Shown here: piece by piece, positions 45,017 through 55,467 of the stretch | How positions within the stretch are numbered: position 1 is the first letter of the stretch | How the letters are laid out: each line of letters starts with the position of its first letter | Source: Halalkalibacter akibai JCM 9157 | GTDB taxonomy: Bacteria > Bacillota > Bacilli > Bacillales > Bacillaceae_D | Length of the DNA stretch: 64,000 bases | Assembly: GCF_000513135.1 (NCBI RefSeq) | Contig: NZ_BAUV01000002.1 | Location: 62,001-126,000, forward strand | Direction of reading: 5' to 3' | The notes under the pieces: generated by a model | The model's database searches: none | Seen by the model: only the letters and a program-made list of their open reading frames with translations | Told to the model about the DNA's origin: nothing | Program-made: the position numbers and the translations under genes

Positions 45017-45904
45017 ATGAATGTTCAAAATATGATTTTGACATTACAGCAATATTGGTCCAAACAGAATTGCATGATTATGCAAGCTTATGACACTGAA
45101 AAAGGGGCTGGAACAATGAGTCCTTTCACTCTTCTTAGAACAATTGGTCCTGAGCCATGGAATGTGGCGTATGTAGAACCGTCTCGTAGACCTGCTGACG
45201 GTAGATATGGGGAAAACCCAAATCGCCTTTATCAGCATCATCAATTTCAAGTGATTATGAAGCCTTCACCGATAAACATTCAAGAGCTTTATTTGAAAAG
45301 TCTAGAGGCTCTAGGAATAAATCCATTGGAGCATGATATTCGCTTTGTTGAAGATAACTGGGAAAACCCAACGCTTGGTTGCGCCGGACTTGGTTGGGAA
45401 GTTTGGTTAGATGGTATGGAAATTACGCAGTTTACTTATTTCCAACAAGTTGGTGGAATAGAAGCAAATCCAGTTTCCGCTGAGATTACATACGGGCTTG
45501 AACGACTCGCTTCTTATATTCAAGATAAAGAAAATGTATTTGATTTAGAGTGGGTTGAAGGGTTCACTTATGGAGATATCTTTAAGCAACCAGAATATGA
45601 ACATTCTAAATATACGTTTGAAGTGTCTGATAGCCAAATGCTTTTCTCTTTATTTGGGACATATGAACAAGAAGCTAAGCGCGCACTAGACGAAAACTTA
45701 GTTTTCCCCGCTTACGATTATATTTTAAAATGCTCACATACATTCAACTTACTTGATGCACGTGGTGCTATTTCAGTTACTGAAAGAACCGGATATATTG
45801 GTCGTGTTAGAAACCTTGCTCGTACAGCTGCGAAGTTATATTATGACGAACGTGAACGTCTTGGTTTTCCGATGTTAAAGAAGGAGGGACTAAGTAATGA
45901 ATAA
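45017..45904 (+). CDS. glyQ: glycyl-tRNA synthetase alpha subunit
   Basis: 295 residues. [59 protein letters not shown] and [11 protein letters not shown] are near-invariant in bacterial GlyQ. Class II catalytic subunit of the heterotetrameric enzyme. AAAGGAGG precedes the ATG; end overlaps glyS by 8 bp. Confidence 0.98.
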   Translation: MNVQNMILTLQQYWSKQNCMIMQAYDTEKGAGTMSPFTLLRTIGPEPWNVAYVEPSRRPADGRYGENPNRLYQHHQFQVIMKPSPINIQELYLKSLEALGINPLEHDIRFVEDNWENPTLGCAGLGWEVWLDGMEITQFTYFQQVGGIEANPVSAEITYGLERLASYIQDKENVFDLEWVEGFTYGDIFKQPEYEHSKYTFEVSDSQMLFSLFGTYEQEAKRALDENLVFPAYDYILKCSHTFNLLDARGAISVTERTGYIGRVRNLARTAAKLYYDERERLGFPMLKKEGLSNE

Positions 45905-47978
45905 ACGAGATTTTTTACTTGAGGTTGGCTTAGAAGAATTACCAGCTCGTTTTGTTACAGACTCCATGAATCAACTTAAGGATAAAGTAGAAGCTTGGTT
46001 GAAAGAAGAACGACTAGATTATGATGCAATTAGTGCTTATGCAACGCCTAGAAGGTTAGCGGTTATGATCGAAGGGCTCGCAGAAAGCCAACCTGATATT
46101 GAAGAAGAAGCAAAAGGACCAGCAAAAAAGATTGCATATGATAATGAAGGAAACTGGTCAAAAGCGGCTATTGGTTTTGCGAGAGGGCAAGGCGTAAATC
46201 CAGATGATCTATTCTTCAAAGAGTTAAAAGGGATTGAATACATTTATGCAAATAAATTTGTGCAAGGAAAACAAACAGTTGAATTACTTCCTGCATTAAA
46301 AGAAATCATTACTTCTTTGCATTTTCCTAAAAACATGCGTTGGGGAAGTAATGACCTTCGCTTTGCTCGTCCGATAAGATGGTTAGTTGCTTTATATGGC
46401 AAAGAATTAATTCCTTTTTCAATTACTTCTATTGAAACTGGATCTAAGTCATTCGGACATCGCTTCCTAGGGAAGGAAATAGAGATTTCGGAACCAGCTG
46501 AATATAAATTTGCCCTATTAGGGGAGTATGTAATTGTCGATCCAGTGGAACGTAAAAGAGCGATTCGCAACCAAATTGAAGCGATGACTGAAGGAAATGA
46601 CTGGATCATTCCAATTGATGAAGAACTCTTGGAAGAAGTAACACATTTAGTTGAATATCCAACTGCTTTATCAGGAGGATTTGATGAAAGTTTCCTAAAG
46701 TTACCTAAGGAAGTTCTCATTACTTCTATGAAAGAACATCAACGTTATTTCCCTGTTGAAAATAAAGAAGGTCAATTATTGCCTTTCTTCATCACTGTTC
46801 GCAATGGAGATCATCAGCATCTAGATAATGTCTCTAAAGGAAATGAAAAAGTTTTACGAGCAAGGCTTTCAGATGCAGCATTCTTTTATGCGGAAGATCA
46901 AAAATTAAACATCAATGATGCGTTGAACCGTCTAGAGCAAATTGTGTATCATGAAGAACTAGGCTCAATTGGTGACAAAGTTAGACGTGTCGGTATAGTG
47001 GTTCAACGTTTAAGTGAGCTTTTACAAGTGGATGAATCAACAAAAAAGGTAGCTACTCGTATTGCTGAAATTGCTAAATTTGATTTAGTAACACAAATGG
47101 TCGGCGAGTTTCCGGAACTTCAAGGAAGAATGGGAGAAGTTTATGCAGAGTTAGCTGGTGAGTCTAAAGAGGTTGCTACGGGGATTAATGAACATTATCA
47201 ACCTCGTTTCTCGGGAGATGATAGTCCAACCACTTTAGCTAGTACGATTGTGAGCTTAGCAGAAAAATTAGATACCATCGTGACATGTTTTGCAATTGGT
47301 TTAATTCCGACTGGTTCCCAAGATCCTTATGCATTAAGAAGACAGGCAGCGGGAGTCGTTCAAATGATAAATGATCATCAGTTGGATGTCGAACTCGAAC
47401 AATTGCTAACAGCTAGTCTTGAAGTAATAGAGAATCGCAAGTTGTTAAAACGTGAGTCTGAAGAAGTTAGAAAAGATTTAATAGACTTCTTTAAGTTGAG
47501 GGTTAGGGCATTAATACAGGATCAAGGAATTCAGTATGATGTTATCGACGCGGTATTCATGGATCAAATAGGTCATGTCCCAACCATTATGAAGAAGGCG
47601 AAATTAATATCGGAAGTTCGCGAAGAAGAAGCTTTTAAGAAGGTAGTTGAAGCATTAAGTCGTGTAACGAATATTTCTAAAAAGTCTAAGTCAGATGGAG
47701 AAATACAAACAGAATATTTTGAGAAAGATGAGGAAAAAGTTCTCTTTGAACACTATCTAAAGCTAAGAGTTCATGTTGAAGAGGCTTTACAACAAGGGGA
47801 CGTTAAGTCAGCTTATCAAGCTTTAGCTAGTTCCGAACCTGTAATTAATCAATACTTTGACCATATTATGGTTATGACAGAAGATCTCAAAGTTCGCGAT
47901 AATCGCCTTTATCAAATGAGAGAATTAGCAGCGGTTATTCAATCATTTGCACAATTCCAAGCAATTGTATTTGCTTAG
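45897..47978 (+). CDS. glyS: glycyl-tRNA synthetase beta subunit
   Basis: 693 residues, normal length. [13 protein letters not shown] at the N-terminus, [58 protein letters not shown] (HD-like domain) and a C-terminal anticodon-binding-like DALR region with [13 protein letters not shown]. Binds tRNA-Gly and completes the alpha2-beta2 enzyme. A hairpin (48002-48041) lies after the stop but has no T run. Confidence 0.98.
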   Translation: MNKRDFLLEVGLEELPARFVTDSMNQLKDKVEAWLKEERLDYDAISAYATPRRLAVMIEGLAESQPDIEEEAKGPAKKIAYDNEGNWSKAAIGFARGQGVNPDDLFFKELKGIEYIYANKFVQGKQTVELLPALKEIITSLHFPKNMRWGSNDLRFARPIRWLVALYGKELIPFSITSIETGSKSFGHRFLGKEIEISEPAEYKFALLGEYVIVDPVERKRAIRNQIEAMTEGNDWIIPIDEELLEEVTHLVEYPTALSGGFDESFLKLPKEVLITSMKEHQRYFPVENKEGQLLPFFITVRNGDHQHLDNVSKGNEKVLRARLSDAAFFYAEDQKLNINDALNRLEQIVYHEELGSIGDKVRRVGIVVQRLSELLQVDESTKKVATRIAEIAKFDLVTQMVGEFPELQGRMGEVYAELAGESKEVATGINEHYQPRFSGDDSPTTLASTIVSLAEKLDTIVTCFAIGLIPTGSQDPYALRRQAAGVVQMINDHQLDVELEQLLTASLEVIENRKLLKRESEEVRKDLIDFFKLRVRALIQDQGIQYDVIDAVFMDQIGHVPTIMKKAKLISEVREEEAFKKVVEALSRVTNISKKSKSDGEIQTEYFEKDEEKVLFEHYLKLRVHVEEALQQGDVKSAYQALASSEPVINQYFDHIMVMTEDLKVRDNRLYQMRELAAVIQSFAQFQAIVFA

Positions 47979-48125
47979 AACCTGCTTTTAATCTGCTTTA
48001 GTGAGTAGTAGATGAGGGCTTTCATTGCTTGATCTACACTCACAGCTATACTTAAATCTTTCAAGTGGGCTTTCATTCGTATATAATAATTCTATATTAG
48101 TATGGCACTTTTTGTGCTAAGGACG

Positions 48126-48771
48126 GTGAAAACCAATCGAACTGACAAGCCGGCAAGAGCAAATTGTTAAGATTGTTAAAGAAAATGGTCCCATTACAGG
48201 AGAACAAATTGCTGAACAATTATCGCTTACACGAGCTACGCTAAGACCAGATTTAGCTATACTTACGATGTCGGGCTATTTAGACGCGAGGCCTAGAGTA
48301 GGTTATTTTTATACGGGCAAGTCTGGTACTCAGTTACTAGCAGATAAAGTGAAACACATTACCGTCAACGATTATCAATCAAGACCGGTCGTTGTTTCTC
48401 ATTCTACGTCTGTCTATGATGCAATTTGTACGATGTTTCTAGAGGATGTCGGAACGTTGTTTGTAGTTGATGCACAGACGACATTGGTAGGGGTACTTTC
48501 GAGAAAGGATTTACTTAGAGCTAGTCTTGGTAAACAAACTTTAGAAACCATACCTGTAAGCATTATTATGACTAGAATGCCTAATATTACTGTTTGTAAA
48601 AAAGAAGACTTGATAATTGATGTAGCTAACAAATTGATTGATAAACAAATTGATGGATTACCTATAGTAGCAGAAGTGGACCGTGGTTCTGGCTTTGAAG
48701 TTGTCGGCCGCATCACAAAAACCAATATAACTGCTTTATTAGTTGATTTAGCTAACGATGAAATTATATAA
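48126..48771 (+). CDS. ccpN: CcpN, gluconeogenesis repressor (apparent frameshift at the N-terminus)
   Basis: From LTSRQEQIVKIVKENGPITG on, the sequence matches CcpN: winged helix with LSLTRATLRPDLAIL, then two CBS domains (MFLEDVGTLFVVDAQ, GVLSRKDLLR, IIMTRMPNITVCKKEDL). In-frame there is a TGA just before AAACCAATCGAA and no normal start codon. Deleting one A in ACCAATCG gives GTG AAA ACC ATC GAA, reading (M)KTIEL, equal in position to the B. subtilis N-terminus, and a 214-residue protein (about 212 expected). As written only the ATG at 48268 is available, which would lose the DNA-binding helix. TATAAT at 48082 is a likely -10. Confidence 0.85.
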
Positions 48772-48796
48772 GTAGTCTTAAGAGGGGGACTTAGGA

Positions 48797-49612
48797 ATGG
48801 AATCGATTAAGCAGCGTCCTGTTGTCTATGTTGTTTCTGACTCAGTTGGTGAAACTGCTGAACTCGTTGTTAAGGCAGCTGCTAGTCAATTCAGTAGTGC
48901 AGGACTTGAAGTAAGACGTATTCCTTATGTTGAGGATAAAGAAACGATCGAAGAAGTGATTATTTTAGCTAAAAAAGCGAAAGCTCTCATCGCCTTTACT
49001 CTCGTTGTACCTGAAATTAAAGATCATTTAGTTCAATTAGCAGTTGAAGCGGGGGTGGATACAGTAGATATAATAGGACCAATGCTTGAAAAAATAGGTG
49101 CTCTAACTAATAAAGCGCCTAGATATGAGCCGGGCCTAATCTACCGTTTAGATGAAGATTATTTTCGTAAAGTGGAAGCAATTGAATTTGCTGTAAAATA
49201 TGATGATGGAAGAGACCCAAGAGGCATAATTAGAGCCGATATAGTATTGATTGGGGTATCGAGAACATCAAAAACGCCATTATCACAATATCTTGCACAT
49301 AAACGTCTTAAGGTAGCGAATGTACCACTTGTGCCTGAGGTTGAGCCACCAAAAGAATTATTTCATATTTCCCCCAAAAAATGTGTGGGGTTAAAAATTA
49401 GTCCTGAAAAGTTAAATGATATAAGAGCAGAACGCTTGAAAGCGCTTGGATTAAAAGCTCAAGCTAACTATGCTAATCTGGATCGAATTAAAGAGGAATT
49501 GGTTTATGCTGAGAAAATCATGCAAAGAATTGGGTGCCCTGTTATAGATGTTTCAAATAAAGCTGTCGAAGAAACAGCTAATCTAATTTCAAGTATGTTC
49601 TTAAAAAAATAA
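48797..49612 (+). CDS. pyruvate, phosphate dikinase regulatory protein family (YqfL)
   Basis: 271 residues (DUF299/PSRP). [22 protein letters not shown], the P-loop-like [15 protein letters not shown] and [11 protein letters not shown] are signatures of the bifunctional kinase/phosphorylase that controls PPDK or PEP synthase. In B. subtilis the orthologue YqfL works with CcpN, and the two genes are adjacent here as there. The ATG follows AGAGGGGGACTTAGGA, 25 bp after ccpN. Confidence 0.94.
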   Translation: MESIKQRPVVYVVSDSVGETAELVVKAAASQFSSAGLEVRRIPYVEDKETIEEVIILAKKAKALIAFTLVVPEIKDHLVQLAVEAGVDTVDIIGPMLEKIGALTNKAPRYEPGLIYRLDEDYFRKVEAIEFAVKYDDGRDPRGIIRADIVLIGVSRTSKTPLSQYLAHKRLKVANVPLVPEVEPPKELFHISPKKCVGLKISPEKLNDIRAERLKALGLKAQANYANLDRIKEELVYAEKIMQRIGCPVIDVSNKAVEETANLISSMFLKK

Positions 49613-49619
49613 TAATGAT

Positions 49620-49660
49620 AAAGGGTATCTTGTGTTTAGCAGGATACCTTTTTTTATAAA
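49620..49660 (+). terminator. terminator after ccpN-yqfL
   Basis: aagggtatcttg ... caggatacctt stem followed by seven T, eight bases after the stop. Confidence 0.85.
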
Positions 49661-49987
49661 AAACTAGAAGCATGAAAAGGCAAAAAAACTTTGTTTTGCT
49701 TGGAACGGCTTTTTAAGTTGGTATGAAGTCTAGAAATTGAGAGGATTAATATGAGGTTTTTTTACTATGCAAAGCAGGAAAAGTTGCGTATAATAGAGAA
49801 TTGTGATTCTAAAGCATTGATTTTTTAGTCATAAACAAAAAAAGAACAAATAAATTTTAAAAGTCAAGACTTTTTCTTCGTTTTTTGGTAATGATAGTAA
49901 GGATAAAAGAACGAATCAAGTTGAGTTTGCTTCGTTCGACAAATATCTACGAAATTCTTTTAAATACTTGCAGGATTTTCGAGAGGA
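49661..49987. other. A+T-rich intergenic region upstream of the yaiI-dnaG-sigA operon
   Basis: No gene seen. A TATAAT near 49788 without a good -35 is a possible promoter for the macromolecular-synthesis operon, and further sporulation or stationary-phase promoters may lie closer to 49988, but none can be fixed by eye. Confidence 0.4.
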
Positions 49988-50467
49988 ATGTTGAATTCAA
50001 CTATTATGAATCCTTTAGAACAAATCGTATACGTTGATGCAGACGCTTGTCCAGTAAAAAATGAGATAGTAGACATTTGTGAGTCCTTAAATGTGAAAAT
50101 GGTATTTGTTTCATCGTATGCCCATACATTAACGTTACCTTCAACTGCTCAAATAGTTACAGTCGATAATGAGAAAGAAGCAGCAGATTTATACTTGGTT
50201 AATAAATCAAAAAAAGGGGACGTCTGTGTGACTCAGGATCATGCCCTTGCTTCGATTCTACTTTCTAAAGGGGTAGTTGCGATTTCGCCACGTGGATACC
50301 TTTTCAGGGAGGAAACGATTTCGCAGTTGCTCGATGCTAGATATTTATCGCAGAAACAAAGAAGAATGGGTGGGAAAACCAAAGGGCCGAAAGCTTTTCA
50401 GCAAACAGACCGTGTTAAGTTTACTGAACAGTTATTAAAAATTCTTTCGAAAAAAGAAGGATCATAG
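49988..50467 (+). CDS. YaiI/YqxD family protein (DUF188)
   Basis: 159 residues from the ATG at 49988 behind GAGAGG; TTG at 49991 or ATG at 50006 are alternatives, since family members usually begin near IVYVDADACP. DADACPVKNEI, VTVDNEKEAADLYLVN, DVCVTQDHALASILL and RRMGGKTKGP are DUF188 motifs, a PIN-like fold with conserved acids suggesting nuclease ancestry. In Bacillus it precedes dnaG, as here; the role is unknown. Confidence 0.92.
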   Translation: MLNSTIMNPLEQIVYVDADACPVKNEIVDICESLNVKMVFVSSYAHTLTLPSTAQIVTVDNEKEAADLYLVNKSKKGDVCVTQDHALASILLSKGVVAISPRGYLFREETISQLLDARYLSQKQRRMGGKTKGPKAFQQTDRVKFTEQLLKILSKKEGS

Positions 50468-50510
50468 CAAAAAAGCACGAATTAAAAAGACTTGTGATGG
50501 TGATGGCGTA

Positions 50511-52304
50511 ATGAGCATAAGGATACCGGATGAACAGGTTGAGCTTATTAGGCGTTCAGCGGATATTGTCGAAGTTATTAGTGATTATGTACAACTAAAA
50601 AAGCAAGGTCGACAGTATATTGGATTATGTCCCTTTCACGGCGAAAAGTCACCTTCTTTTTCAGTTTCTCCTGATAAGCAACTATATCATTGTTTTGGTT
50701 GCGGTGCAGGAGGGAATGTTTTTTCTTTCTTAATGGAATTAGAAGGATTAACGTTTATCGAATCTGTTCGAAAACTCGGTACAAAGTTAAATATTGATTT
50801 GCCAGAAGAAAGCTCCTCATTGAATTCAAGTGACACTCCTCATGAAAAGATGCGGAGCGCACATGAATTAGCAGCTAAACTTTTCTATCATGTGCTAACT
50901 CTCACGGAACAAGGGGCATTAGGACGTGAATATGTAAAAGAAAGAGGGTTTACGAGGGAACAAATAGAACATTTTCAAATTGGATTTGCACCAGATAGGT
51001 GGGATGCATTAACAACTATCTTAAAAAAGCGCGAATTTTCTCTTGATCTCATGGTTCAGGCTGGATTGCTTGGAGAAAGAGAGTCTAAGGATGGGTATTT
51101 TGATCGTTTTAGGAACCGTTTGATGTTTCCAATTTGGGACGGTCAAGGTAAGGTTATTGCATTTGGTGGCCGGACCATTTCAGATGAGAAACCGAAATAC
51201 CTAAATAGCGCTGAAACTCCTATTTTTCACAAAGGTCAGACGTTATACGGTTTGCATTTAGCTAGACCATCTATTCGAAAAGAAGGCACCGTCATCTTAT
51301 TTGAAGGTTATGTCGATGTTATTGCAGCATGGGGAGCAGGTTTTACGAATACGATTGCGACTCTTGGTACTGCTTTAACCGAAGAACAAGCCAAAATTAT
51401 TAGAAGAAATGCAGAGACCGTCTTAATCTGTTATGACTCAGACCAAGCTGGTATTAATGCTGCTTTTAAATCAGCAAACATACTTGAGCAAGTTGGTTGT
51501 ATGATCAAGGTTGCTGATATGCCAGAGGGAATGGACCCCGATGACTATATTCGTACATACGGTGCAGATCGCTTTAAATCGGATGTAATAGGGGCAAGTT
51601 TAACGTTCATGTCGTTTAAAATGCGATATATGCGTAGAGGTAGAAATTTGGCTAATGAAGCCGAAAGAATGCGCTATATTGAAGAAGTTCTTGCTGAAAT
51701 TGCTACATTGCCAAGAGCGGTGGAAAGAGATCACTATTTGCGACAAATAGCAGATGAGTTCTCTTTATCGCTAGAAGCTTTAAAGCAGGAACAGTATCAA
51801 ATTTTTCGTTCTAAACGAAAAGAAAATCAGTTTACACCTGAGCAACAAAAACCAATAACACCCCGAAAAACGTTTGAAACCAAGAAGTTATTACCTGCTT
51901 ACCAGAACGCTGAGCGATTTTTACTTGCACATATGATGAAAGATGTTGAAGTAGCAGATCTTGTACAAGAACGGATAGGTGGAGAATTTAATATTGATGA
52001 ACATCAGGCAATAGCTGCTTATCTTTTTGCATATTATGGAGAGGGAAATGAATCAAATCCCGCTCAATTTATACAAAGTTTAAGAGATGATAAGTTGGTT
52101 CGAACTGCAACTGAACTTGCTATGCTCTCAGTTAATGAACAATATGAGGAACAAGAACTTATTGATTATATGAAACAGATTGAAACTTATCCAAAGCGGG
52201 TACAAATACAAGAAAAGGAACTTGAAATGAAACGCGAACAAGATCCTTTACAAGCTGCAAAGCTACTAATGGAAATTAACCGCATGAAACAAGAGCTTTA
52301 CTAA
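50511..52304 (+). CDS. dnaG: DNA primase
   Basis: 597 residues, normal length. Zinc-binding domain CPFHGEKSPSF ... YHCFGCGAGGN (C-x2-H-x17-C-x2-C), TOPRIM core with LFEGYVDVIAAWGAGF and CYDSDQAG, and a C-terminal DnaB-binding helical domain. Synthesises RNA primers at the replication fork. The ATG has only a weak GGTGATGG site, possibly keeping primase low. Second gene of the operon with sigA. Confidence 0.97.
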   Translation: MSIRIPDEQVELIRRSADIVEVISDYVQLKKQGRQYIGLCPFHGEKSPSFSVSPDKQLYHCFGCGAGGNVFSFLMELEGLTFIESVRKLGTKLNIDLPEESSSLNSSDTPHEKMRSAHELAAKLFYHVLTLTEQGALGREYVKERGFTREQIEHFQIGFAPDRWDALTTILKKREFSLDLMVQAGLLGERESKDGYFDRFRNRLMFPIWDGQGKVIAFGGRTISDEKPKYLNSAETPIFHKGQTLYGLHLARPSIRKEGTVILFEGYVDVIAAWGAGFTNTIATLGTALTEEQAKIIRRNAETVLICYDSDQAGINAAFKSANILEQVGCMIKVADMPEGMDPDDYIRTYGADRFKSDVIGASLTFMSFKMRYMRRGRNLANEAERMRYIEEVLAEIATLPRAVERDHYLRQIADEFSLSLEALKQEQYQIFRSKRKENQFTPEQQKPITPRKTFETKKLLPAYQNAERFLLAHMMKDVEVADLVQERIGGEFNIDEHQAIAAYLFAYYGEGNESNPAQFIQSLRDDKLVRTATELAMLSVNEQYEEQELIDYMKQIETYPKRVQIQEKELEMKREQDPLQAAKLLMEINRMKQELY

Positions 52305-52357
52305 AGTATTTGTCAACAAAGAGGCTTTGGTTGTGAACAATGGAAGGAGGGGATCGA

Positions 52358-53476
52358 ATGGCAGATAAACCATTACGTCCGTTAGCGGAAGGTGAATTGT
52401 CTATCGATCAAGTAAAAGAACAATTAGTGGAGATTGGTAAAAAGAGGGGGGTTCTTACGTATGCAGAGATTACAGAGAAACTTGCAGCGTTTGACCAGGA
52501 CTCTGATCAGATGGATGAGTTCTTCGAATATTTAGGAGAACAAGGGGTTGAAATCCTTAACGAAACGGATGATGTACCTAATCTTCAACAAGCAGTAAAA
52601 GAGGAAGAAGAATTTGATCTAAATGACTTAAGTGTACCACCTGGAATAAAAATTAACGATCCTGTCCGTATGTATCTAAAGGAAATTGGTCGCGTTCCCC
52701 TTCTCTCGGCTGAAGAAGAAATTGAGCTTGCTAAACGAATTGAGCAAGGCGACGAAGAAGCGAAAAGACGATTAGCTGAAGCGAATTTACGTCTAGTTGT
52801 TTCCATTGCCAAACGTTATGTAGGTAGAGGAATGTTGTTCCTAGATTTAATTCAAGAGGGTAATATGGGCTTAATTAAAGCCGTTGAAAAGTTTGACTAT
52901 GAAAAAGGATATAAGTTTAGTACCTATGCTACATGGTGGATTAGGCAAGCAATTACACGTGCCATTGCGGACCAAGCTCGTACCATTCGTATTCCTGTTC
53001 ATATGGTTGAAACAATTAACAAGCTTATTCGTGTCCAACGTCAGTTACTTCAAGACTTTGGTCGTGAGCCTACACCTGAAGAGGTGGCTCAAGAAATGGA
53101 TTTAACACCTGATAAAGTTCGTGAGATTCTGAAAATTGCTCAAGAACCTGTATCGCTAGAAACGCCAATTGGAGAGGAAGACGACTCTCACTTAGGTGAT
53201 TTTATTGAAGATCAAGAGGCTCTGGCACCGTCAGACGCAGCCGCCTATGAACTGTTAAAAGAACAACTTGAGGACGTTCTTGATACATTAACAGATCGTG
53301 AAGAAAACGTATTACGTTTACGCTTTGGACTTGATGATGGACGTACGCGAACGTTAGAAGAAGTAGGAAAAGTATTTGGGGTTACCCGTGAACGTATCCG
53401 CCAAATTGAAGCAAAAGCACTAAGAAAATTGCGTCATCCTAGTCGAAGCAAGCGGTTAAAAGATTTCCTAGAATAA
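52358..53476 (+). CDS. sigA: RNA polymerase sigma factor SigA (sigma-70/RpoD)
   Basis: 372 residues from the ATG at 52358, behind GGAAGGAGGGG; an ATG at 52340 overlaps this site. Region 1.1 is short, then [16 protein letters not shown] (1.2), [20 protein letters not shown] (2.1-2.2), [17 protein letters not shown] (2.4), region 3 [14 protein letters not shown], and region 4.2 [19 protein letters not shown]. Primary vegetative sigma factor, downstream of dnaG. Confidence 0.98.
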   Translation: MADKPLRPLAEGELSIDQVKEQLVEIGKKRGVLTYAEITEKLAAFDQDSDQMDEFFEYLGEQGVEILNETDDVPNLQQAVKEEEEFDLNDLSVPPGIKINDPVRMYLKEIGRVPLLSAEEEIELAKRIEQGDEEAKRRLAEANLRLVVSIAKRYVGRGMLFLDLIQEGNMGLIKAVEKFDYEKGYKFSTYATWWIRQAITRAIADQARTIRIPVHMVETINKLIRVQRQLLQDFGREPTPEEVAQEMDLTPDKVREILKIAQEPVSLETPIGEEDDSHLGDFIEDQEALAPSDAAAYELLKEQLEDVLDTLTDREENVLRLRFGLDDGRTRTLEEVGKVFGVTRERIRQIEAKALRKLRHPSRSKRLKDFLE

Positions 53477-53499
53477 AGTGCATTGGAATATAAAATTCA

Positions 53500-53567
53500 A
53501 CTGGTCTTGTTCAAAATTAGCGTACAAAGGGGTACTTTGTATTAGTTAGTTGAGAACAGGCCTTTTG
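53500..53567 (+). terminator. branched terminator after sigA
   Basis: An outer stem ggtcttgttcaa / ttgagaacaggcc encloses an inner stem tacaaag / ctttgta, followed by TTTT. It closes the yaiI-dnaG-sigA operon. Confidence 0.7.
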
Positions 53568-53597
53568 AGTTTTCTGTAGTTCTGCTTGGAGGAGAAA

Positions 53598-54128
53598 ATG
53601 GACAAGCAAAGAAAAGAAATCATTTTAAAAGAAATAAAGTATTGGAAAGAAACTAAATTATTGCCTGAAAAGTATTGCGATTTTTTAATTACTCTCTACA
53701 CAGAGGGTGACCAAGCAGATAATGAATCAAGCATTAAGAAAAATTCACCATTGCAAGCCATTTTAATATTCCTTTGCATCCAAGCAATGTTTCTATTAGC
53801 TATTCTTGTCATTTATTTTACTGATTTTTCGATTGTATTGCAAATGGGTATCGTGGTTTTTATTGCAATGACTATCATCATTATTGCGAGAAAAACGTCA
53901 AATGAACTGTTATTTAGCTTATATTGTATGAATGCAGCGTTTATTATTTTTTTATTGACGATACATATCGTCTTACTATTCGCTAATAATAGCACCGTTA
54001 GTTTAATAGTAGCCATTTTAGCTCATTGCCTAGTATGGTTTTATATTGGTTGGAAATGGTCTATACGATTCTTTACAATTGCAGCTGTTTTAACATTACT
54101 TTTCTTGGTTATTTTTCTCCTGAGATAA
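53598..54128 (+). CDS. small multi-pass membrane protein of unknown function
   Basis: 176 residues from the ATG at 53598, behind TTGGAGGAG; the ATG at 53586 overlaps that site. The soluble head MDKQRKEIILKEIKYWKETK then LLPEKYCDFLITLYTEGDQ resembles the start of DUF2157-like proteins, and about five membrane segments follow (from residue 50). It lies between sigA and cccA. No enzymatic motif is visible. Confidence 0.78.
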   Translation: MDKQRKEIILKEIKYWKETKLLPEKYCDFLITLYTEGDQADNESSIKKNSPLQAILIFLCIQAMFLLAILVIYFTDFSIVLQMGIVVFIAMTIIIIARKTSNELLFSLYCMNAAFIIFLLTIHIVLLFANNSTVSLIVAILAHCLVWFYIGWKWSIRFFTIAAVLTLLFLVIFLLR

Positions 54129-54159
54129 AAGAGTGACAAAAAAAGCAAAAAACAGAAGT

Positions 54160-54202
54160 ATCCCTTTTCATTGTGGTTAATTTCAAGTAGAATGAGAAGG
54201 GA
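54160..54202. other. 12-bp stem-loop upstream of cccA
   Basis: tcccttttcatt / aatgagaaggga pairs with one G-U and encloses a 19-nt loop. Not followed by a T run on the plus strand, so not a standard terminator of the upstream gene. Confidence 0.45.
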
Positions 54203-54226
54203 ATCTTTAAGCGTCTACATAGCTGT

Positions 54227-54254
54227 TTGACGATATGTGTTGATCCGATATAAC
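54227..54254 (+). promoter_or_regulatory. cccA promoter candidate
   Basis: TTGACG (54227-54232), 16-bp spacer, TATAAC (54249-54254), 19 bp upstream of the cccA start. Confidence 0.6.
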
Positions 54255-54272
54255 TAAAAGGAGGATAAGACG

Positions 54273-54650
54273 ATGAAGGGAAGACCACTATTACCATTTG
54301 CAGTTACTGCAGTTATCGGTATTCTGTTAATGGTTGCTCTTTCTTTTGTAGGACTGAATCAACGTGCTGAAATGAACGCAGATCCTGCAGAAGAGGCAGA
54401 AGAAGTAACAGAATTTGAAGATCCAGTAAGTGCTGGTCGTGATCTAGCTCAACAATCTTGTATTGGCTGTCATGGTGGAGATTTAGGTGGCGGTGCAGGT
54501 CCGGGTTTAACAGGCCTTGAAGGAAAATATTCTGTTGATGAGATTGCTGACATCATCACAGGTGGTTATGGTTCAATGCCAGCTATTTCTAACCTAAATG
54601 ATGTAGAAGCTGACGCTATTGCGCAATATTTATTAGCTGAATCTGAATAA
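54273..54650 (+). CDS. cccA: membrane-anchored cytochrome c550
   Basis: 125 residues. N-terminal membrane anchor (about 8-28), a Glu-rich linker and a small cytochrome c domain with heme site CIGCHGGD (C-x2-C-H, about residues 67-71) and the axial Met in GGYGSMPAI. Carries electrons on the outer membrane face. Follows sigA as in B. subtilis. The ATG is behind AAAAGGAGGATAAG. Confidence 0.95.
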   Translation: MKGRPLLPFAVTAVIGILLMVALSFVGLNQRAEMNADPAEEAEEVTEFEDPVSAGRDLAQQSCIGCHGGDLGGGAGPGLTGLEGKYSVDEIADIITGGYGSMPAISNLNDVEADAIAQYLLAESE

Positions 54651-54655
54651 TAACG

Positions 54656-54692
54656 AAAAAGACGAGAGCAGAGAAACTCTCGTCTTTTCTTT
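54656..54692 (+). terminator. terminator after cccA
   Basis: aaaagacgagag ... ctctcgtcttttcttt, an 11-12 bp stem with a T-rich tail. Confidence 0.92.
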
Positions 54693-54759
54693 TATCTCAT
54701 CAGTTGAAATCACGACCTAATATAGTTAGTATGAAAAGAAAATAGTGATAGGTGATAAA

Positions 54760-55467
54760 ATGAATGAAAAACAATTATCTGAACGGTTAATTAAAGTAGC
54801 TAGTTACGTTCCAAAAGGAGCAAAAGTAGCGGATATTGGATCAGATCATGCATACTTGCCATGTTATTTATGCTTACAAGACCCAAGCATCAGAGCAATT
54901 GCTGGAGAGGTAAATGAAGGCCCTTTTCAATCTGCACAAAATCAAGTTATAAGAGTTGGTTTAGCGGATAGGATTGAAGTAAGGAAAGGAAATGGTTTGG
55001 CCGTTCTTGAACAGGGAGAAGTTGATACTATTACGATTGCTGGTATGGGCGGCGGTCTCATTGCCACCATATTAGATGAAGGAATAAACAAGTTAGAAGG
55101 AGTCACAACTTTAATATTACAACCAAATGTTAGTGCCGATTTAATTAGACATTGGTTAAGAAAACATGGCTGGTTTCTGTATTCAGAAGATATCATAGAA
55201 GAAGATGACAAAATATATGAAATTCTTGTTGCAAAGCCCGGAGATGACAAAGAGCTTTATAAGGAGCAGACTCAAGAAAAATTACTTTTAGGCCCTTATC
55301 TTATGAAAGAACGAAACGAGGCTTTCAAGAAAAAGTGGAGCTATGAACTAGCAAATTGGCAAAGGATCTTAAAGGAGTTTGATAAAGCTTCAGGTAACGA
55401 TCAAATTGAACAGAAACGAACTGAGCTAAACAGACTAATTAACACGGTGCAGGAGGTTTTAAAATGA
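54760..55467 (+). CDS. trmK: tRNA (adenine(22)-N(1))-methyltransferase TrmK
   Basis: 235 residues from the ATG at 54760 (start MNEKQLSERLIKVASYVPKG); an ATG at 54745 is less likely. SAM-binding VADIGSDHAYLPCYL, GNGLAVLEQGEVDTITIAGMGGG and LILQPNVSADLIR are family motifs, with a C-terminal coiled coil. Methylates A22 of tRNAs. B. subtilis YqfN. Overlaps the next gene by 4 bp. Confidence 0.95.
   Translation: MNEKQLSERLIKVASYVPKGAKVADIGSDHAYLPCYLCLQDPSIRAIAGEVNEGPFQSAQNQVIRVGLADRIEVRKGNGLAVLEQGEVDTITIAGMGGGLIATILDEGINKLEGVTTLILQPNVSADLIRHWLRKHGWFLYSEDIIEEDDKIYEILVAKPGDDKELYKEQTQEKLLLGPYLMKERNEAFKKKWSYELANWQRILKEFDKASGNDQIEQKRTELNRLINTVQEVLK

Noticed and set aside
48002-48041. terminator after glyS
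   Set aside because: A stem is visible but there is no T run, so I mention it only as a hairpin in the glyS entry.
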